In this document: positions 27,714 to 38,186 of the stretch, piece after piece
Layout: every line of letters begins with the position of its first letter
Numbering within the stretch: the stretch's first letter is position 1
NCBI GenBank assembly: GCA_963966185.1
Contig: CAWZYM010000369.1
Location: 566,001 to 630,000, forward strand
Source: Rhabditoides inermis
Taxonomy: Eukaryota > Nematoda > Chromadorea > Rhabditida > Rhabditidae
DNA length: 64,000 nucleotides
Reading direction: 5' to 3'
The notes under the pieces: generated by a model
The model's input: the letters and a program-made list of their open reading frames with translations, nothing else
Database searches by the model: none
What the model was told of the DNA's origin: nothing
Position numbers and translations under genes: made by a program

Positions 27714-30700
27714 TTTACTGGCTCATCCCTGTTGCGGCTTTGTGCCCTGCTGCTGTTGTTCGTCGGTGGCTTTGACCCGGGCGAACCCACGTCGCTCTTC
27801 GAGTCTCGGTCGCCGCCTCTCCAGCCCTCATTCGACTACGTTTCCCCGTCATGCTCAACCTGCTCGCCCACAGTCTGTTACACCGATACAGACTCGACCA
27901 GTGAGTGGTACAACACTTTACATGTTAAAATTATTACACATGGCTCAAAAAGCGCGTGAGAATGCATTCTGGGTGACTTCGTAGTAATCGTTAACCCGGC
28001 GCGCACATGTATTTGCACACAAACTGATATCAGAGATGTCTTAGAGAATCACTATTCTAAACCAGTTTTCAAATTCACAGGCCCGACCATACAAATCAAG
28101 TTGAATCAAATCATATTAGCCAAAATAGCTTTGTCATGTGCATATTGAATGCATGACAGATGGTTTGGCTAGCGCTGGAAAATGAGATCGTTCCATTTTC
28201 GGCGATCGTTAGTGACTGTCTGTGGCGATATCCTAGAGTATCTTTGATTTCCTAGGGTATTTCTGATTTCAGCACTCCATGTGAGACGCAATTTTTTTTC
28301 GAGTCGCGATCATTTTCGAACTCAAATCTATTAGCAATATGCAAAAGCATATTGCTTTGGATGCAAAGTATGCTTCGATTTTCGAACTTTTAGTAGCTGA
28401 TGCCATACTATGACACTGAAAATATCGACTTGACACTCTAAAATATTTGTGGGCTTATAGCTTAGCTGATAGCTCATCGAGTTCCAAATGGTGCTCGTCA
28501 CCAGTTTCACCTATGCGAACAAGTGACGGTGACATGTAAATTTCAAAAGTTCGACATGTCGAACCGTTCCCTGATTTCGAAGACCGGCTTTTTGGGCCCT
28601 GTTTTTGTTTGTTTGTTTTTACTTATTTTTGGTCGCAGATACGATTTACTGTTTGAAGTTTATAATGCTACGCCTACGGCGCGTACGGCGCTCCTCCTCC
28701 TGGTTACGTGAGGATGATTTCACAATCACATGCTTTCGCTGAAAAGAGTGCAAACACGGCGCGCTTCACTTGCTGGCGCCGGCTGAGGGTGAATATAGTG
28801 TCGTATGAGCGTCACTTACAGACATACGGATTAGGAACCACAACGTGAGTTTCAGAGAGCCCGGCGAAATCATGTAACATTTTCTCACTGGACACATGAT
28901 GTGCTCTAACTATCATATAAAGATTCGCCCTTTCGCGCTGATTCCAACGATACTTTATTCATGGGATGATGTACCCTGTAAAGTAGTGAAATTCGATGAA
29001 GAGTGATATGATGACGTCATATTTCTTTGATCTAGCCGCCATTGCCCAAAATGAGTAATGAAAAATGATGTCGTAAGAGACGTTTTTCTTCAAGTACTTA
29101 TCGATTACAATCGAACAAAGCGTATCGCTACTAATATGAACAATATATACTAATACGCTACTAATATGGTGCTTTGATCTAGCCGCCCTCTGTCGCACCT
29201 CTGTCGCGATATCCAAAGGTCATATTATCAACAATGTGAACTCGTCCAAATCATGCTAGTTAGATTCGCACCGTTCCGTAGGCCAGATCACTGGTCGACG
29301 GCATCTTTGTATCTCTCCTCTGAAAGAAGTTATGGGCGATCCCGCAAGCGCACTAGGCGAAAGGCCAGCGTGTTTCGTGTCCTTCCTTCCCGTCACGACT
29401 TTTCCCAACTTGCAAATGACAAAGAGAGAGAGATGGAAAGAAAGAAAGAGAGAGAGAGACAGAGAGAGAGAGAGAAAGCGAGAGAGGGGGGAGAGAGGGA
29501 GAGAGAGCAAAGAGTGAAATAACATTAAGTGAGAGCTGAGCGAGATTGAAGGAACAGAGGGAAGGAGAGAACAGAAGGAGATAGATAAATTTGATATAAT
29601 CCAGTCCAGATGAATAGTGATAGTTCAACACATATCGGAATTTCTTCGAAATTCAACAAAAGCACATATATTTTCTTTAAAAAGTACTCGGCGTAAAGAG
29701 ATGAACTTTGTCTTAACCCAATGCAGCAAAAGTACATATATAAAACGTTCACAAAAACTAACACAAACCTGCGCATACTGAAATGTTCTGTTGTTGTTGC
29801 TAACAAGTAACAACAACATGAACAGAGAAGAGTTCAGTTAAAAAATAGGATAGGAGAGGGAAGAGAGAGAGTGATAGAAGAGAGAGAGAGAAAGATGTGC
29901 AGGTTTGTGTTTGTATTTGTGAACGTTTTATATATGTACTTTTGCTGCATTGGGTTAAGACAAAGTTCATCTCTTTACGCCGAGTACTTTTTAAAGAAAA
30001 TTCAGCTTTAAATGGACCACATTTATGAACTCATTGCTATACCATATCCAAATATTTGAAAATCTCATTGTGGTCCCTACATACGGATATTGCGTTTTCT
30101 ATATATTAGGATCGTGATACGCCATTTTATGACGTGGTTTAGATGTTGGACAAGTGACGTCGGGTGAGCCGAGCCTTCGCCATGTATCCATCCCGCATCC
30201 TTCGCCATGGACGGTTAGTTTGACTTACGAGGAGTGTCATCGTTAGTTTGACTTACGAGGAGTGTCATCGTTAGTTTGACTTACGAGGAGTGTCGTCGTT
30301 ACACCCTCGGACTCAAACCAAACTGACATCAGATATAGTTAGGAACCTGGACATCGCAGTCTGGTGTAAAAAGTTTCTAAGCGAACAATACGTTTCTGGT
30401 ACAAAAACGTACATGCTCGGCTTGTTTTTCGCGCTTTTCGGGTCTACGATCAAGCTGTTGTGGCCTAATGGCGAAAGCGTACCAAGTTAAGTTGACCCTC
30501 TCGTGCTCGTATTCGAGTCAGCGCACATGTTTTTTTTTGTTTTGCGGGCACTTTCAGATCACGGTGCGTAATCTTTGTCAGTGAGTTTATGAAAAAAATG
30601 TGTGGAAGGCAGCGAACGCTTTTGCAACTGCGACGCAAGTCATATGTTTAGTGAAATGTACCAAGCCGAACTTTCGGAAGTAGAAGATTTGATCGGACGA

Positions 30701-33700
30701 CTCGTCTCTGATCAGACCAGCACGCTGCGACTGAGCCAAGAGACTACGTGAAAGACAAAAAAAACAAAGCGGATGTGAGCGGACAACCACACAGACTCTG
30801 CAGTTGTCATGACTGAATGACACGCTAGCTATTCGCGTAGTTCAGCGAGCATGTCGCGTCAGTGTAGTGTAGTGGTAAGAATCTCGCTTTTTAGGCAAGT
30901 AGTCCCGGGTTCGAATTCCGAGTTTCGCAGTGTGAATCCGTAGCTTTATTTCCACTGGAAAAAGACCCGCAACAATTGTAACGCGTCGCGATTGCGCCCT
31001 TCCACACGTTCCACTGACAGAAATGCAGAGACAATCGTGAATCGTTTCGCTGTTTTACATATGTATGTTTGCAAAGAGTAGAAGTGGAGATGGGACCGAC
31101 TGCAGGCTCGTAGAAGGATCTATATTGTGCCTAGCGCGCAGGTAGTATGAAAGTGTTGACAAAAAACATGATCGCGGACGCAGACTCGAACACGAGAGGT
31201 TCAACTTGGTAGACAGACGCTTTCGCCATTAGGTCACAACAGCTCGATTTTCGGATCGCCGTAACTATGAGAGGAACGCGGAAAGCGGGACTGTACGTTT
31301 TTTACACCTACAATCCGTATACATACAACTTGTTTAAAAAAATTCCAAATTCTAACACTTTTTATAACACCACAAATCGATGTCTTGAGTCTGGAGTCCT
31401 AACTAAAGTCCGAAGACACTCTTCGTCAGCTTCGAAATAACTTTTTATTTATTTATTTTACAGTCCATGCTTTGTTTTCTGTGTGTTTTCATCAACGTCG
31501 TGTCGCTGTACTTTCTGGCGCAGTTTTACGCTCGCAAGATATTCGGCGCCGGCGCCGGAAACGGTGACACGTCTCAGATGGTACGCGTTGATATCAAATA
31601 ACAATGTATATATAACGATTAAACAGATGAATTTGGCACAAGCGACCCATTTCATGGAAATAATGAAGAGGTTGACAAACAAGTGGAATAAAGGAGGGAG
31701 GAAAAGCTTCGATACGTCATTGTTTCTACGAAACCGTGGCCCAATCGGTCACTTTGTGTTCCTCAGGTATTTTTCACCTCATGTTCTCATAACTAAATAC
31801 TATTCTCAGATTGTTCACATTTTGGCTGGTAAAAACGGCGAAAATCTTTGACTCGTCGCAACATAGAACGGACACCTTCTATACGGTTTGATCGACTTCA
31901 AAGCATCCAACACCTTATCTTAATTCTTAGGATCGAATCAAAGACTTTTATGACCTGTATGGCGCCACTGCCGACAAGATCAAATTCCAGTTCGTTTCGA
32001 ACTACGACACACAACCGGTACGCTGTTCGAAACGCGTCACTGGAGCCAAAACACGCGAATTTAGGACGAGACAAGTTGTGGATGGCGCAACGCAGTGGCC
32101 GGATTGCTGGCAGCGGGAGGGATCATCTCCATGGTGCGATCATCTCCATCTCCATCCACCTATTTGTTCGTGTCAGGTATAAGATCCTTTCCCGCGAAAG
32201 TCGAAAAGTCATTCTGGACTTTCTGGCTGAGGATGGCGCGGGAGGTGTACAAGAGTGGATCGCCAAGTTACGATCCGGCAGGTGGGAGTGCGGGTGAATT
32301 CACCTAATAATACACAGAAATTGAGAAGAAAATATTTTTTTTAAAAAAAATCCATTTGAAAGTTTTATCTGGACAATGGATATTGCCTGATTCAGGTTGG
32401 GGTCTCTTTCGTTCTCTTGAATAGAGCTATTTTTTTTTGTAATTTGCACCAAGGTGGAGAAACTATTCATATTTTTAATTTTTCGCCGCAAACAGAATTT
32501 AAAAAAAATTGTTTTCATTTAAGAGAACGAAAGCGACCCCATCCTGAAGACCGGGCAATATTGCATTGTCCGGACACATCCTTTAACGTAGCAGATGTGC
32601 ATAGTAGATACATACCTCAACCTCAAAAATATTTTCTCTATTTTCTGATTTTCAAGATGTTACTTCATTTATTATCATATTTATATCCATCCGCAGATTT
32701 TTGTTAGTATCTCCGACACCAACATTCCGCATCCAACTGCCATGCCAACTCGGTGTCTCAATTCAACTCAATCACCTTTGAAACTATTATCTAAGACTAC
32801 TTCAAACCTCTAAGTCAAACAGTAAGCACATTACAGACTGTTACAGTTGAAGAACATGTCAAATATATTGCACGAATCCTAATCCAGTATTACGAAAATA
32901 CACAATGTTTTTGTGGCAGTCTCGCATGAAACTCATAACAGTACAGACGATAAAACGCTGACTTACCTGATTTATAATCCATAATGAAACATGTAGAGCC
33001 ATCGAAGAAAAGACGGGGAGACCGTCGGCCAAGACACGACCGCTCCCGAAGCTCACCAAAAAGTATAAGGTGAGAAAATTACACATTTGAAAACAACAAC
33101 AACATTAAGTCTCTGTATGAATATAAGAAATTTGCTATGGGTTAATTATTCTGCTCTCAACAACGCCTTGAAAACGGAATTATCCATCCTAGTCCTAGAA
33201 CGAACAAGTGATCAATGAAACAGTCAATGAAAGCAATCTTCATAAAAGAGTTTGATATTGAGTACTTTCTAACTGTGTTACGTACGAATAGGATCGAGCG
33301 GACATGGAGCGGATTCTGAAGCGCACCGCGGTGAGGTTCGCCCCTCGGCTGGCGGCGGCGACAGCAGCAGGCGACGCGTCAACGGACGAGTGAATAGCAT
33401 CTCATCTATGGCCCCGTCACCGCTCCATGCATTCCAGATCCGAACCAGAAGCGGAAACCATCGCCGACCAGCGTCACATTCTTCTTGCATTGATGCAGGT
33501 GTCGTGCTTTGTGCACATAAAGCAGCTCATCTTTCAGCATGTTTAGACCCTATTCTACGTATTCGGCAACTCGAGAGGTCTGCGAACCGTTCGCGAGTTT
33601 CTTCAAGAAAAGCGTGCGGTGGCGCCCGACTTTGCCCGTCTTCCGTCTCCATCTATCTACTGGAGTTACTATGGAATCGGTGCTCAATGGAGCCGTTATG

Positions 33701-34936
33701 AATTTGAAGTGGGTGGGAGGGACGCTCTCAAACGTTGAAATAATTTGATTAAAACGTGGCACAACTTGATAAATTGAGTGGCAAGAAACTCTATGATCTA
33801 CTCAATAAAATCTAGTATTGGGAGAAGACGCAGGCTGAAGAGGGCTACTCGGTGGAAGTGGAGAGTGCCCAAGTACGGAACCCAACCGCGCTGACCGCCA
33901 GAGGAGTCTCCAAAATGAGACATCTGGCCAGTCAAAAGGTTGTGCCTGCATATTGATATATTACTATCAATAATATGCATAGGAACACTGCGACCGGCTG
34001 ACTGAGAAAGCGCCAGCGGCTGCCGCTGATCGACCTGGCACGTTATATGCCAGGTACGAAAGTGTGAATGGCATAGACGAAAGATATTGATTTTAGTGTG
34101 ATATCCGCGAACCGCCCACTTCCTCAATGGACTACTACTCAGGTACATAGACTACAAGTTGATGTAACAATACGTCTATAGTTATGCGTCCAGCGCCAGC
34201 TGTGCACCGTCTTTCAACATTTCGTAGCATGCGTCTCGGCCGCAGCCGATATTGAGACAGAACGGAGAGGTGGGGACAGAGAAAGAGAGAGAAAAGGATA
34301 GAGAGAGATGAGAGAGAGTGTGTTGATTTCCAATGTAGGAGCCGACGGGAAGCGGGTTTATCCCACGCTGAGTTTTGTTTGCGTGGAAACCCGACTACTC
34401 AACGGGGACGAGGCGCTGCGCGACAAGTATCGGAGACATCGCCTCGCCGACGGAACTTTCGACGCCGACGACGCTGGTTGGTGTCTGACTTCAACTGGTC
34501 TTAGCCATCTCTCGTGATGTATCCACCTTTTTTCTCTTATAGCGATGGCCGAGCGCATGGTCGCCTTCATGCACAACCGAACGTGCATACTATCGGAAAC
34601 CATGTGGCGGCACATTTGCAGCACTCAGGTGGGCATGTGGAATATGACACTTTGATAACGCGCCTTCTAGGGTGGTGCCGTATCCGCTGTCAATGGCGAC
34701 GAGTTCCAGTTCATTGCCAGACACGTGGGCGGGCTGGTGCTAGAAGGGTCGCAGAATGACGACGACAACAGCCGTACGTCCCCCGCAAACTGTGTGCTAT
34801 ACTAATCCCACTCGCTTATAGATACGTCAGTCTCGGACTTCTGGCACCGCGGAGGTAGTGGAATCCGAGGCATTCGGCAACTTGGCACAGGTGTGTGTGA
34901 GAGCGAGAGAGAGAGAGAGAGAGGGAGAGAGAGAGA

Positions 34937-34974
<38 letters not shown>

Positions 34975-36270
34975 CAGCAGTGAGATTGAGCCGAGTGTTT
35001 AGGATCACCGCGATCGTATCCACGACTACTACAAGCCTGATGAAGCTCTCAGCGCGGACGGGGTACTACCAGCGGCACCAATGGCAGTGACGCGGACACG
35101 GACTGACACCACACCCGTATTATATGTACTACGCGCATGTGACGCCAATCAATGTGTCAAATTACAATATTGCACAACTCTTTGAGATAAAAAAAAATAG
35201 AAACACAAAACACTAACAGTCTTCCGGAATCGGCTCAAAGAGGTGAGTCGATTCGCAGTCGTGCTACCGCGTCCAGAACGTCTGTTTGTTCCACATGAAC
35301 TAGAAACGGTCAGAATACGAAACAATGTTTGTGAAAGGGCAATATTCGCAAAATCAAAACAAACCATGAGGCATGGAGTAGTGACAATAGGCGAGGCGAG
35401 CGAAACGTTTTCGCCAAACACCACGGACACGGCTCGATACGCCCTATTGAAACGACCGAAAGGAGCGGTGTGTATTCGTGCGGGGAACAATTTCTTTCGC
35501 GGTGGGAAAATTTTTACTGTTATTATTTTTAGACGAATATTCGTCATTCCGTATTTTCATTGAGGTGTACGATTTTATTTGTTTCGTTTTGATTTTGCTT
35601 ATTTTTGACTTATTTTGTTGAATGTGTATTTCTGTACGTTGTTTTTACTTAGTTTCATGTCATTTTGTTGCATTCCGAGTGTGCAAATGTGATGTATTGA
35701 TATGAAAGTGTGAAATTTTCCTTACTTGCATGTCCTACGCGAGTTTTCCTCATAATTTTGTTTTATTTTATATCTACAATTCCTTGTTTCAGATCTTCAG
35801 TCATGCTGGGATTTTGGATATCAACGGAAGAACAAGAGCAACGACTTATGTAGGTGAGTTGGTTTGTATTGTGCATTGTGATTTGTGATTGTTACATTAT
35901 TCGATGATTATATGATTTTGAATAGTTCAATGTAATAAAACTTTTTGATGTATTCGGTGTTTTGTGTGTGGTTGTGATTCGCTTTTGAATGCGAGCACTC
36001 TGTGCTTATCTTTGATTGTGATTTGATCTTAGATGTGCCGTCAATGTCTCTTCTCTGCGTCGCCAAAGAAAGGTATGTTTCATGCAATGCTTCTCATCTA
36101 ATATATGTTTTCAGGTCACTTTCTTGCTTGATGAAAGGTCCGAGACCAAGCCCAAGTTCAAGATCAAATCCAAGTTCAAGATCAAGTCCAAGTTCAAGAA
36201 CGCCAAACTGCTCATTTGCGTTGTTGTATTATTTGCGATAAATGTTATAAATTCCGGTGTTACTTGTTAA
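27714..36270 (+). CDS. Large multi-exon membrane protein, family unrecognised
   Basis: Eighteen exons phase together into about 610 residues: 31,464-31,580, 31,627-31,766, 31,810-31,885, 31,931-32,017, 32,065-32,281, 32,997-33,069, 33,292-33,389, 33,438-33,498, 33,547-33,708, 33,816-33,938, 34,098-34,143, 34,339-34,476, 34,543-34,628, 34,671-34,773, 34,822-34,890, 35,793-35,853, 36,033-36,072, 36,115-36,270. Start ATG 31,467 lies three bases after an acceptor. Membrane segments: near residues 1-20, a hydrophobic stretch around FLRLFTFWLVKTAKIF, AVAGLLAAGGIIS onward, and a C-terminal LLICVVVLFAINVI preceded by a KFKIKSKFKIKSKFK basic repeat. The middle is soluble-looking (YWSYYGIGAQWSRYEFE, SFVCVETRLLNGDEALRDKY). 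Exon 32,065-32,281 carries a 17-bp duplication that breaks frame. A further 5-prime exon, 27,714-27,900 (SLLRLCALLLLFVGGFDPGE, then CSTCSPTVC), is likely but does not phase directly onto 31,464. Function unknown. Confidence 0.65.
28010..28500 (+). repeat. Direct repeat D, copy 2
   Basis: Second copy of 24,390-24,900 with a small insertion (GGCGATCGTTAGTGACTGTC near 28,200) and a few short indels. It lies in the first intron of the large membrane-protein gene. Confidence 0.85.
29206..29415 (+). repeat. Dispersed repeat R1, copy 2
   Basis: Matches the first half of 1,880-2,260 at high similarity (TAGTTAGATTCGCACCGTTC, GCATCTTTGTATCTCTCCTC, CTTCCCGTCACG), followed by a GA microsatellite (29,420-29,515). 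Confidence 0.8.
29640..30005. repeat. Hairpin made of two inverted copies of repeat K
   Basis: 29,640-29,780 and 29,885-30,005 are inverted copies (AAAAAGTACTCGGCGTAAAG / CTTTACGCCGAGTACTTTTT) around about 100 bases with GAGA tracts. The whole unit could fold back on itself. Confidence 0.8.
30213..31432. mobile_element. Foldback element with inverted tRNA-like blocks (2)
   Basis: The left end is a 28-bp motif in three tandem copies (30,213-30,298, GTTAGTTTGACTTACGAGGA with GTGTCATC); the right end is the diverged complement (GAAGACACTCTTCGTCAGC). The left arm has a tRNA-like block on the plus strand (about 30,432-30,515: GTTGTGGCCTAATGGCG, ATTCGAGTC). The right arm has its inverted counterpart on the minus strand (31,168-31,245). 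A third tRNA-like block lies between them (30,862-30,930, plus strand: TGTAGTGTAGTGGTAAGAAT, CCCGGGTTCGAATTCC). No protein is encoded. It sits in an intron of the large membrane-protein gene. Confidence 0.8.
32040..32996 (+). other. Exon-plus-intron stretch, AT-rich intron
   Basis: Exon 32,065-32,281 is followed by a 715-base intron to 32,997 in which an ATTTTTTTTAAAAAAAAT-type palindrome (32,335-32,350) and an inverted TTCGTTCTCTTGAA / TTTAAGAGAACGAAAG pair (about 32,410-32,530) were noticed. Nothing coding was seen in the intron. Confidence 0.5.
34892..35002. repeat. (GA)n-dominated intron start
   Basis: Directly after the donor at 34,890 the intron is GT then about 80 bases of GA repeat. 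Confidence 0.85.
35003..35185 (+). other. Alternative 3-prime exon candidate of the large membrane-protein gene
   Basis: After a TTTAG acceptor at 35,002 a frame reads DHRDRIHDYYKPDEALSADG and continues to TGA at 35,185. It joins exon 34,822 in frame only if a donor two bases further (34,892) is used. The model ending at 36,270 phases without that shift and is preferred. Confidence 0.35.
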
Positions 36271-37217
36271 CTTAGGGGATTGGGGGGGGGCTATTTTTCG
36301 TTTTGTTATGATTTGGCACTTTGCCAAGGGTTGGGTTACGGTAGGATCTTTGCACCAGTCTCCTATTATTGTGCCGAACATTGTATCGAGCCGTGACGGA
36401 AGCACCCTAAAACAGATTAGGTACAAATCAGTATCTTATAGTCCATACAAAACGAAGCATATAAAAATAAGATTAAATAGAAATGCGATTAAATAAAAAA
36501 GAGATAAAGAATGACATTTTCGTAGTTTGTACGACTACGACAGAAATATATTGTCATGAAACAGCAATACGTTGTGTAGGGAATGTTCTGCATATACAAT
36601 AATTTCATTAAAAAAAACAACGTATTAAAAACCAGCTGACTTTGAAGGGCAACACAGCTCACAGCGGCGCACTCCGGCGTTGAAATTTCGCCGGTTTAGA
36701 TACGGGGGTACAAAAGGGCGGAGCTTCATATTCGGCATTCGGAACATGTAGTAATAAATTAATATGTATTTGTTTAATTGTTGAATAAATGTGATGCGTG
36801 CGCAACCAACGAATGAGCGCAACCAACGAATGAGTTATGAGTTTTCTATAATAATGTATTTATTCATAATCAGAAATCACAAAATCACAACACACAGCAT
36901 CCAACAAACTAACGGTCAGACCCGTGAGTAGGGACAAAGTGAAGACTGTGACAGAGCCCATTGGCACTTATACGAGCGCATAGAATGGATTGTCATCTCA
37001 AACACAGACACATAAACTACCTCAACCGTCCAGAACAAAAAGGAATCAAACTCGGGCTACCTAGTCGCCTGAGAGCAATCAATTTATATACGGGTGGGGT
37101 CATCTACAGTAAAACGAGAGAAGTTATTTGTGAAAAAAGACATCAGTCGTACTCTGAAGTCCGTCTTTTAAATTGGCATACTATATTTGAATCTAAAGGG
37201 TCTTCTTAGATGCACTT
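36271..37217. other. AT-rich intergenic stretch
   Basis: No gene recognised. A short GCGCAACCAACGAATGAG phrase is directly repeated at about 36,799 and 36,815. The interval separates the 3-prime ends of two convergent genes. Confidence 0.5.
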
Positions 37218-37823
37218 TTACCCTGAACTGTCGTTCGGGGTGGTCCAAAGAAGGTCCAAACAAGCCCCGAACAGCCTCGCTATCAAACAATTTCCGCCAG
37301 GTTTAACCCCATCCGGAGGGCTTCCGCACTGTTGCATCATCCACATCACATCGGCAAACTCGGATGGCCGCAGATAGAACGAACTCGCTGAATCTGTTAA
37401 ATCTGAACCATCTGTGTACTTAACTGAAATCATTTTTAAAGTTACATTCCAAGTAGAACAATGCCACTCCGTGGGCGTTGGTGTGAAGCTCACAAGGCGT
37501 CATGTCGAAAAGTCGAACGATATGTCGGATTCGAGTCGCACTAAATGAAAAACTACACATAACAATGAAACTTATAACTTACCTCTTATAGGAGAAAATC
37601 AGTCGATAATCAGTCGATTTCCTTTCCAAAATCCATTAGAACTCGATACCATTATAGACGACCGTGGAGCTCCGGGTGTTCCTTTCATTCTATTATAATC
37701 CACGAATTCACGAATAGTAACTCCACCGGGCTGGGTTGACTGCGTTCTCAATGAGCTATTCCCCGCCTTGCTCAAGGGTACTGGGGGAAGGTCATTTGGA
37801 TCAATTCGACCACGCCTTTTCAT
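37218..37823 (-). pseudogene. Two-exon gene of unknown family with frame breaks
   Basis: Exon 1, 37,823-37,583, starts MKRRGRIDPNDLPPVPLSK and reads well to a donor (AAGAG/GTAAGT), but an 11-bp tandem duplication (37,598-37,619) creates a stop; with one copy removed the frame continues to the donor. Exon 2, 37,540 down to 37,218, joins in phase (SATRIRHIVRLFDMTPCELH, then GVALFYLECNFKND). It then needs one base dropped near 37,430 to continue into SFYLRPSEFADVMWMMQQCG and to TAA at 37,220-37,218. The protein family was not recognised. Two independent lesions in a short gene favour a pseudogene or sequence errors. Confidence 0.5.
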
Positions 37824-38186
37824 TCTTTACAAGCCCCGCCCCTGCAGACCCCGCTCAACTTCAGTAAACACAGATGTGTTGGCGAAACAGACATGGGCGT
37901 CAGACACTGATCATGAGAAGTTTCATGTATTTTTGTTCATTTGTTTTAATTACGTTTCACAGTACGTGTAAGATATGTCGTCTTCAAAAATTGAAATATT
38001 TTAACCGTTTTATTTGCCTTTTTGTGATTACAACTATTATATGTACATTGTATAGTATACTCATATTGAAACATTTTTACGTACCTCATCCAGAAAGTGG
38101 AAATATTGTTGGCACTCGTCCAGGAGTACAGTTAGTGAAAACCCCTCTCTCTCTCCCTCTTCCTCTCCCGCCTTATTCGAGTCTCA

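Noticed and set aside
33392..33394. Stop codon after exon 33,292 as the end of the large membrane-protein gene
   Set aside because: A donor two bases before it (GA/GTGAAT) joins in exact phase to 33,438 through a typical 48-base intron, and the downstream exons continue in phase to 36,270.
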